This document shows, piece by piece, positions 58,997 to 64,000 of a DNA stretch of 64,000 nt. The notes under the pieces are model-generated. The model searched no databases and was not told where the DNA came from. It saw nothing but the letters and a program-made list of their open reading frames with translations. The stretch covers positions 124,001-188,000 of the forward strand of contig CP065590.1 in assembly GCA_016025055.1 (NCBI GenBank), read 5' to 3'. The DNA is from Chryseobacterium indologenes. GTDB lineage: Bacteria; Bacteroidota; Bacteroidia; Flavobacteriales; Weeksellaceae. Each line of letters begins with the position of its first letter. Position 1 is the stretch's first letter. The translations under genes were made by a program, and so were the position numbers.

Positions 58997-59488
58997 TTAA
59001 TTTAATCCTATTGTTTTACTTCTTCTTTCCATGATTACTGTGTCACGCCAGGTATCTCCAAGCTTTCCGATTTTTTCACGGTGACCTATTATTCTAAATC
59101 CCGTACTCTTATGAAGAGCTATTGGAGCTTCATTTTCTGGAAACATTCCACTTTGTAATGTCCAAATTCCATGGATCTCACTTTCCGTTATCAATTTTGT
59201 CATCAGGGCTTTTCCTATTCCTTTTCCTTTGTGGTCATTGGAAATGTAAATGCTCACTTCAGCCACTCCGCCATATACACAGCGATCACTAACCGCAGAT
59301 AACGCTGCCCATCCCACTATGATATTGTCAATGACAGCAGCAAAACGGCTATGCTCTAATTTACTTTTGTCCCAATCTTCCCAATTGGGAACTGAGGTTT
59401 CAAAAGTCGCATTTCCAGTTTCAAGGCCCTGTCTATAGATTTCAGCAATTTCCCTAAACTGTTCTTTACCAAATGAAATTATATCCAT
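58997..59488 (-). CDS. GNAT acetyltransferase, ArsN1-like
   Basis: 163 aa GNAT fold. Acetyl-CoA loop HKGKGIGKALM, and family motifs of the phosphinothricin/ArsN group (GNATFETSVPNWEDW, GWAALSAVSDRCVYGGVAEV, GFRIIGHREKIGKLGDTWRD). ArsN1 proteins acetylate arsinothricin or related organoarsenicals. Its place between arsC and acr3, 1 bp from arsC, supports that role rather than phosphinothricin resistance. Confidence 0.8.
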   Translation of the reverse strand: MDIISFGKEQFREIAEIYRQGLETGNATFETSVPNWEDWDKSKLEHSRFAAVIDNIIVGWAALSAVSDRCVYGGVAEVSIYISNDHKGKGIGKALMTKLITESEIHGIWTLQSGMFPENEAPIALHKSTGFRIIGHREKIGKLGDTWRDTVIMERRSKTIGLN

Positions 59489-59489
59489 A

Positions 59490-60101
59490 TTATTTCTTTA
59501 ATTGTGAAAAGACATAAAGCATTTCTGATGCTATCTGTAAACTTCTTTCTGCGTAGACCTGAGTTTGTTCCGGGGTATTGTCAGAAGCTTTGGGATCATC
59601 GTATTTTATTGGAAATCTATCCTCTGCTCCAAACACAATCGGACAGCCTTCATCCGCATTATTACAGGTCATAATTGCTCCGAATTCATTTTTTGGATTA
59701 AAGTCATTGTTATATTCTTTGGAGAAACAGATTACAGCAGCTTCATTTTGTGCGTACTTTACTGCATAGACAGGGTTTTCGTTCTCGCTAAGTTTTTGGA
59801 TCTGAAAACCTTGGTTACTTAACGTTTCTGCTACTTTCGGAAACATCGCTGTTGCCTCAGTGCCACCTGAATAGCAATATACGTTCTTAACGTCAAAATG
59901 ATAAGCCATAGTCTGCGCCCAGATCTGCGATAAATGACTTCTTCTACTGTTATGGGTACAGATGAAATTTAAACGGATCGTCTGGTCAGTTTCTATTTTC
60001 CTCTGCACATAATCAACTAAAGGTTGCAAAACTATTTTTCGTTCTTCTGATATCGTACCAGCTGAGAGTGCTTCGATATTTTTTACAAGTGTTTGGTTCA
60101 T
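59490..60101 (-). CDS. arsC: arsenate reductase, low-molecular-weight tyrosine phosphatase type
   Basis: 203 aa. The phosphatase P-loop C-x5-R is at residues 48-54 (FICTHNSRRSHLSQ). Further family features are VYCYSGGTEATAMFPKVAE and ICFSKEYNNDFNPKNEFGAI. It reduces As(V) to As(III), which ACR3 then exports. Slightly longer than the 130-aa bacterial ArsC, as usual for the Bacteroidetes protein-tyrosine-phosphatase group. Confidence 0.88.
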   Translation of the reverse strand: MNQTLVKNIEALSAGTISEERKIVLQPLVDYVQRKIETDQTIRLNFICTHNSRRSHLSQIWAQTMAYHFDVKNVYCYSGGTEATAMFPKVAETLSNQGFQIQKLSENENPVYAVKYAQNEAAVICFSKEYNNDFNPKNEFGAIMTCNNADEGCPIVFGAEDRFPIKYDDPKASDNTPEQTQVYAERSLQIASEMLYVFSQLKK

Positions 60102-60116
60102 TTCTAAATTCTAAAA

Positions 60117-60890
60117 TTAATAGCCTCTTCTTAAATTTTCTGCATATTCATTAGGTAGTGGGCTGTTTTCAACTGCTTGTGCCGCTTTTTCAATATCATA
60201 ATCAAATCGAATAAATTCAACTTTGATACTGTCTTTATTAAGCACAGAACTATTGTCATTGATCGTTAACATAACATAGCCTCCCCGCACATCATTATCT
60301 TTTGGTTTTCCAACAGAACCGATATTAACTGCATGGCGATAATGCGGAAGATCCTCAGTACCTGAATTTAAAATGCGATGATATGGCTTATGGGTATGTC
60401 CAAAACACATAATATCCGCATCCGCTTGCTCCATGATCCTGAGCATGCTTTTTTCCTCCCGGTCTTCAAACAGATATTCATTGATTTTTCTTGGGCTGCC
60501 ATGTACTAATAGAAGATTTAATTTGTCTTCATTAAGCTGGAACTCAACTTTGATGTGTGCAGGAAGTGTTCGCAGATAGGAGCGTTCATCGTCCATCATA
60601 ATGGAGTTTGTAAAAGAAATGGAAATGTTACCATTGTCTTTTTCACCGTCAGTTTTATAGGCACAACCACATTCGTTGCTCATACGCCCAATGCCAAAAT
60701 CATAATTTCCGGCAATGGTTGGTATTTTCCTCTTCCGGATCTCATTGACCACCTCGTTGGGCCAAATATTGTAACCTACAAGATCTCCTAAACAGTAAAT
60801 ACTATCCGGATCACGGAATTCGACATCTTTAAAGAAAGCTTCCAGTGCCGGTAAATTTGCGTGAATATCACTGAATAATGCAATTTTCAT
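60117..60890 (-). CDS. metallophosphoesterase in the ars operon
   Basis: 257 aa calcineurin-like phosphoesterase with all metal-binding motifs: FSDIHANLPALE, LGDLVGYNIWPNE, AGNYDFG, LVHGSPRKI and FGHTHKPYH. It has no signal peptide, so is cytoplasmic. It is flanked at 1 and 15 bp by the ArsO-like and arsC genes, so is a true operon member. Substrate unknown; members of this YfcE/ApaH-like group hydrolyse phosphodiesters or dinucleotides. A link to arsenic metabolism is inference. Confidence 0.85.
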   Translation of the reverse strand: MKIALFSDIHANLPALEAFFKDVEFRDPDSIYCLGDLVGYNIWPNEVVNEIRKRKIPTIAGNYDFGIGRMSNECGCAYKTDGEKDNGNISISFTNSIMMDDERSYLRTLPAHIKVEFQLNEDKLNLLLVHGSPRKINEYLFEDREEKSMLRIMEQADADIMCFGHTHKPYHRILNSGTEDLPHYRHAVNIGSVGKPKDNDVRGGYVMLTINDNSSVLNKDSIKVEFIRFDYDIEKAAQAVENSPLPNEYAENLRRGY

Positions 60891-60891
60891 T

Positions 60892-61952
60892 TTAGTTTTG
60901 TTGGTTTAAAAATTCTTCGATTTCAGCAATGGTCTGTTTTGCTATTCTGTTTACCCCTATTAATGTTGCAGAGGCGTAACCAGTCCAGTTGCCATATCCT
61001 ACAAGCCATAGTCCGGTCACTTCTAAGGACTTGCTTTCTGTAGTTTTTGCAATGCCCTTTTCATCCGTTTCTATAAGTGATTTAAGATAAGAGGTATTGT
61101 AACCGAAACCTGTGCACCAAATAATAGCATCAAATTCCTCTTTTTCACCATTATACCAGATTACCCCTTTATCGTATAGCTGATGGAATGTACCACTTGA
61201 TACAAATACGCCTCTTTGTTTAGCCTCCTTAACGGTTGGAACCATTACGATATTACCTAAATTGTATTGCGATGAATCAAACGGTTTTCCTTCTTTTTCC
61301 GCCTTGTATCGGGCAGAGGCAACAGTGAATAAATAATAACCATCTACATCATCAGGTAAAAATTCAGGCTCCTTTTTGGTTGACCATTTTACAGTGGTAA
61401 CTTTTGAAAGCTCTGCAACAATCTGTGCGCCTGAATTACCTTCGCCTACTACTAATGTTTTCAGTCCGATAAATTTTTCAGGGTTCTTATATTTTCCCGA
61501 ATGTATCTGTAAACCTTTATAATCTTCTATTCCATCAATCGTTGGAATAAATGGATTCTCCCAAGTTCCGGTTGCTGAAATAACTGTTTTGGTTTTAAAA
61601 ATCCCTTGAAGAGTATGAACGTAAAATAAACCTTCATTTTTTTAATTTCAGTAACTTCAGTACTCCTTTGAACATTCAGTTGATAATGGTCTTCATACTT
61701 GCCCAAGTAATCAATTACTTCTTGTCTTAGCGGAAACTGATGTTCAGATTTAGGCATTAGCCAACCCGGTAATGAACTGTATTCTCTGGGAGAAAAAAGA
61801 GTCAGACTATCCCAGGTATGGAGCCATGCACCACCTGGAACAGCCTGTTTATCCAGTATAATATATTTCAGTTTTGCTCGTCTCAGATAATATCCACAAG
61901 CTAAGGCACTCTGTCCCCCTCCAATAACAATAACATCAAAAATTTCTTCCAT
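60892..61952 (-). CDS. FAD/NAD(P)H monooxygenase, ArsO-like (frameshift)
   Basis: 353 aa when one base is added to the T-run 61637-61643; the frame then reads KNEGLFYVHTLQGIFKTKTV and stays open to the stop at 60892. FAD Rossmann motif VIGGGQSALACGYYL at the N-terminus, NADPH motif VVGEGNSGAQIVAEL in the middle, and IIWCTGFGYNTSYL towards the end. This is the flavoprotein monooxygenase class called ArsO in ars operons; reported roles are oxidation of arsenicals, but the substrate is not settled. Adjacent to the phosphoesterase gene (1 bp). Confidence 0.85.
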
Positions 61953-61999
61953 CGGATTTTAATACTGTTTAGAAGTTATATATTACATTCTTCGGATAG

Positions 62000-62473
62000 T
62001 TAGCAACAACCACCTCCGGGTGTACATGTATTGCTCTGATTTACCGTTAACTCAGAAAGGTTTTTCTTTTGCTTTTCTGATGGAATACCACAAGCGTCCT
62101 GGGCAAGGCATGCTGTTGTTTTGCTTTTCAACACAAATGTTTTTCCGTTAAACTCCAGATCATATTTACCGATGGTATCACTTTGATATTCAACTTCGAT
62201 CTCCGAATCTTCGATTCCTAATTTCTCCTCAGAAAGTCTGATAATGTTTAACAACTTACCTGGTTTTAAACGATGTTCATAATCATCCGCATTCCAAAGC
62301 TGAAAGTTTACAGCTTTTTCGTCACGGATTACACCACCACAGTCAATGAACTTTTTATTGATCTGACCAACTTCTGTAACATGGAAATGTTCAGGTACAA
62401 ATGTTCCATTTTCTAACTGAAATTCAACATTTTCTAATGTTGGAAGAATTTCTTTGATTTCTGATAATTTCAT
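62000..62473 (-). CDS. DUF6428 family protein with Cys-rich C-terminus
   Basis: 157 aa. DUF6428 proteins are found in Bacteroidetes ars operons (N-terminus MKLSEIKEILPTLENVEFQL, then PEHFHVTEVGQI, DCGGVIRDEKAVNFQLW). The C-terminus is cysteine-bearing (ACLAQDACGIP, CTPGGGCC), which could bind arsenite; an intracellular carrier role is inference. A copy of the ArsR operator lies just upstream (62499-62514), so this gene may start a sub-operon. Confidence 0.75.
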   Translation of the reverse strand: MKLSEIKEILPTLENVEFQLENGTFVPEHFHVTEVGQINKKFIDCGGVIRDEKAVNFQLWNADDYEHRLKPGKLLNIIRLSEEKLGIEDSEIEVEYQSDTIGKYDLEFNGKTFVLKSKTTACLAQDACGIPSEKQKKNLSELTVNQSNTCTPGGGCC

Positions 62474-62498
62474 TGTTTTAATATTTTATAGTTATAAT

Positions 62499-62514
62499 GC
62501 AATATTGCGATATT
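62499..62514. promoter_or_regulatory. putative ArsR operator upstream of the DUF6428 gene
   Basis: GCAATATTGCGATATT differs by one base from the motif before arsR (63445-63460). It lies 26 bp upstream of the DUF6428 start and contains overlapping AATATTGCGATATT dyads. Confidence 0.65.
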
Positions 62515-62529
62515 TGTTGACAAATTTTT

Positions 62530-63096
62530 TTAACAGCATTTGAGCTGTATCTTTTTAAAGTAATAATTGAATTTCGGACTATAAACCATAATATGCAAAA
62601 GGCTTATGATAATTGCACCCGGTAAAAGATTCAATGCTATGATCTTGAAAGTTTGATAGTTTTCTATCTGCTGAAAATTTTCAGTTAAACTGATGCCATC
62701 AGCATTTATATTTATTTTAATCACTAAAAAAACAGCGATAGCCGCGAAGTGGAAACCATTTACCAAAAGGTGAACAATATATTCCCATCTTGGCAACCCT
62801 CCCATAAATGCTCTACTATCTTTTTCAACATAGGCATCGACCAACAAGGTGATAATATCAACTGCAATCAAAATGCAGCCTAATAAAAACAAATTGTTGT
62901 TTTCAATATTGATGAATAGAGAGATTAAAATACCCGTAAATAATAAGGCTCTTATTGTATGTGTAAGATGTTCAAAACGACTTTCTTCATGTTGATAGAG
63001 GCGATATTTATATAGGTGTAAGAATACACCATCAAATACTGCCAGTAGTGAATAGCTGATCAATAATATCGATGATATAATGAAAGCAATTTCCAT
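62530..63096 (-). CDS. polytopic membrane protein of the ars operon
   Basis: 188 aa with about five transmembrane helices (IAFIISSILLISYSLLAVF, ALLFTGILISLFI, NNLFLLGCILIAVDIITLLV, FHFAAIAVFLVIKI, LNLLPGAIIISLLHIMV). Histidines occur near membrane edges (FLHLYKYRLYQHEESRFEHL). The C-terminus, IQLKCC, ends in two cysteines, like its neighbours. Lies 4 bp after arsR. No family recognised; a metal(loid)-related membrane role is inferred from context. Confidence 0.65.
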   Translation of the reverse strand: MEIAFIISSILLISYSLLAVFDGVFLHLYKYRLYQHEESRFEHLTHTIRALLFTGILISLFINIENNNLFLLGCILIAVDIITLLVDAYVEKDSRAFMGGLPRWEYIVHLLVNGFHFAAIAVFLVIKININADGISLTENFQQIENYQTFKIIALNLLPGAIIISLLHIMVYSPKFNYYFKKIQLKCC

Positions 63097-63100
63097 TTTC

Positions 63101-63427
63101 TTAACAACATTTTTGGTTAGTTACCGTAAAGATTATTTTTGAAAAATACTCTTTCAATATGTCAAAAGTATTTTCGTCAATACAATAACAAACTGAATTA
63201 CCTTCAATGCTTCCTTTTATCAATCCTGCGTTTTTCAGTTCTTTTAAATGTTGTGATACAGTTGGCTGTGCTAACGGTAATTCATTCACAATGTCTCCAG
63301 TTATACAAGTATTGACCTTCAACAAATACTCGATAATAGCAATTCTAGCAGGATGTCCCAAGGCTTTAGCAATAACCGCTATCTGGTTCTGGCTTTCAGT
63401 AAAATGCTCTGTTTTTGTAGCTCCCAT
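63101..63427 (-). CDS. arsR: ArsR-family arsenic-responsive repressor
   Basis: 108 aa from the ATG at 63427 (MGATKTEHFTESQN); a longer frame opens at 63448 but begins inside the operator. Winged helix-turn-helix: LAQPTVSQHLKELKNAGLIKG. Cysteines that can sense As(III) are CITGD, VCYC and the terminal QKCC. It should repress its own operon by binding 63445-63460 and the related site at 62499-62514. Confidence 0.92.
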   Translation of the reverse strand: MGATKTEHFTESQNQIAVIAKALGHPARIAIIEYLLKVNTCITGDIVNELPLAQPTVSQHLKELKNAGLIKGSIEGNSVCYCIDENTFDILKEYFSKIIFTVTNQKCC

Positions 63428-63444
63428 GTCATAATTATTATATT

Positions 63445-63460
63445 GCAATATTACGATATT
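63445..63460. promoter_or_regulatory. putative ArsR operator/promoter of arsR
   Basis: GCAATATTACGATATT, 18 bp upstream of the arsR start, embedded in AT-rich dyads (TATTGCAATA). The same motif recurs at 62499-62514. Confidence 0.7.
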
Positions 63461-63651
63461 ATTTTTGATATAAAAAGATAATGATGATATTTTTTTATAT
63501 GTTACCGCAAACCTTAAATATAAAAAAAGGGATAATTTAAATTGTTTCTTTGAAGTTTAAGTGAAAGAGGCTGCGTTTGTCATTATAATTTACTCCTTGT
63601 TTTTATCCAAGAATTTGTAATTGTATCTAGGTTTAAATAAATACCCAGAGA

Positions 63652-63858
63652 TTAACAGCATTTTTTATTTTCTTGAATTGGCGGACACTTTACAGAGCCG
63701 AAACTACAATATACGCAACAATCACCCTTGAGAGGTTTTAAAACTCTCTTGCACTTTTCACATTCGTAAAAATATTGGCAGGCGTTTGTTGGCATTGTTT
63801 CCTCTTTCTTGTAACCACAGTCTGGACAAGTTATTATTGTTTGTAACTTTATTTCCAT
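63652..63858 (-). CDS. GDCCVxC-domain small zinc-ribbon-like protein
   Basis: 68 aa with thirteen cysteines in pairs: ITCPDCGY, NACQYFYECEKCKR, GDCCVYCSFGSVKCPP and a terminal NKKCC. The GDCCVxC motif defines a small family often linked to mercury or other metal resistance, with selenocysteine variants in some species. Its start overlaps the stop of the upstream HMA-domain gene (TAATG), so the two are coupled. Likely a metal-binding or redox accessory. Confidence 0.85.
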   Translation of the reverse strand: MEIKLQTIITCPDCGYKKEETMPTNACQYFYECEKCKRVLKPLKGDCCVYCSFGSVKCPPIQENKKCC

Positions 63859-64000
63859 TACGATATAGTTTTACTATTTATTGCTTTATATCCTGTTGAA
63901 TTGATAGCATTTTCAATTTCCGTGATACTTGTTTGTTTACTGTCGAACTTAACAATAGCGTTGCCCTTTTCATAAGATACTACAACTTCGACAATTCCTT
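63858..64000 (-). CDS. heavy-metal-associated (HMA) domain protein, partial
   Basis: Only the last 46 codons are in the window. GIVEVVVSYEKGNAIVKFDSKQ... then ITEIENAINSTGYKAI match the second half of the HMA fold (beta-alpha-beta, with the terminal GY). The CxxC metal site lies beyond the window edge. It may be a MerP/CopZ-like chaperone or the end of a P-type ATPase; the short spacing and the GDCCVxC neighbour favour a small metallochaperone. Confidence 0.7.
   Translation of the reverse strand, partial: GIVEVVVSYEKGNAIVKFDSKQTSITEIENAINSTGYKAINSKTIS

Noticed and set aside
1..64000. CRISPR arrays, tRNA, rRNA and tmRNA genes
   Set aside because: No regularly spaced repeats, cloverleaf genes or rRNA signatures were seen anywhere in the window.

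Overview
The window is AT-rich Bacteroidota DNA. It carries SusC/SusD, ECF sigma/FecR pairs, a Bacteroidetes-type (CTnDOT-like) tra/mob conjugation module, DUF1896, DUF3408, DUF6520 and YWFCY-type MobC. Gene content fits Sphingobacteriaceae (Sphingobacterium/Pedobacter) or Weeksellaceae (Chryseobacterium/Elizabethkingia); I cannot separate these without searches. Most of the window (about 4-56 kb) reads as an integrative conjugative element (ICE) loaded with cargo, followed by an IS110-family insertion sequence and an arsenic-resistance operon. No integrase, attachment site, rRNA, tRNA or CRISPR array was seen.

Layout. 0-3.9 kb: partial FecR, its ECF sigma factor, a TPR-AraC-type regulator and a small lipoprotein. 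4.0-6.7 kb: DUF1896 and the coupling protein MobC. 6.8-9.6 kb: an unknown protein, a MauE-like membrane protein and a small DUF6520 protein. 9.6-18.2 kb (minus): sigma - FecR - SusC - SusD - S9 peptidase, a self-regulated nutrient (probably peptide) uptake operon. 18.4-18.55 kb: a striking nested RNA-like hairpin. 18.8-25.5 kb: a polymorphic-toxin island, with a secreted mini-Rhs protein carrying a Tox-REase-7-like tip, a row of immunity-type genes, and two paralogous secreted transglutaminase/SirB1-like proteins at its ends. 25.6-27.3 kb (minus): MobB and MobA, with a structured oriT candidate upstream. 28.1-43.1 kb (plus): the tra operon, from traA to traQ, with an adenine methylase inside it. 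43.4-48.6 kb: an orphan VgrG - unknown - PAAR-like/HNH-like effector - putative immunity cassette. 48.6-53.5 kb: a DnaE-like polymerase and a Y-family polymerase, divergent from an S24 repressor. 53.7-56.1 kb: a PD-(D/E)XK nuclease/P-loop NTPase fusion, the best candidate for a new defence gene. 56.8-57.9 kb: IS110 transposase. 58.0-64.0 kb (minus): ars operon.

An important caveat is that at least fifteen genes are broken by a single-base gain or loss, almost always in a homopolymer run, and every one is restored to an intact, family-like reading frame by one base. That pattern is typical of sequencing error rather than of gene decay. I therefore annotate these as single genes over their full span and give the run at which the frame breaks.

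Working together: MobA/B/C and the Tra proteins would nick, couple and transfer the element. The toxin, VgrG and nuclease-NTPase genes are competition or defence cargo. The polymerase pair is a damage-inducible mutagenesis module. The ars operon detoxifies and exports arsenic.
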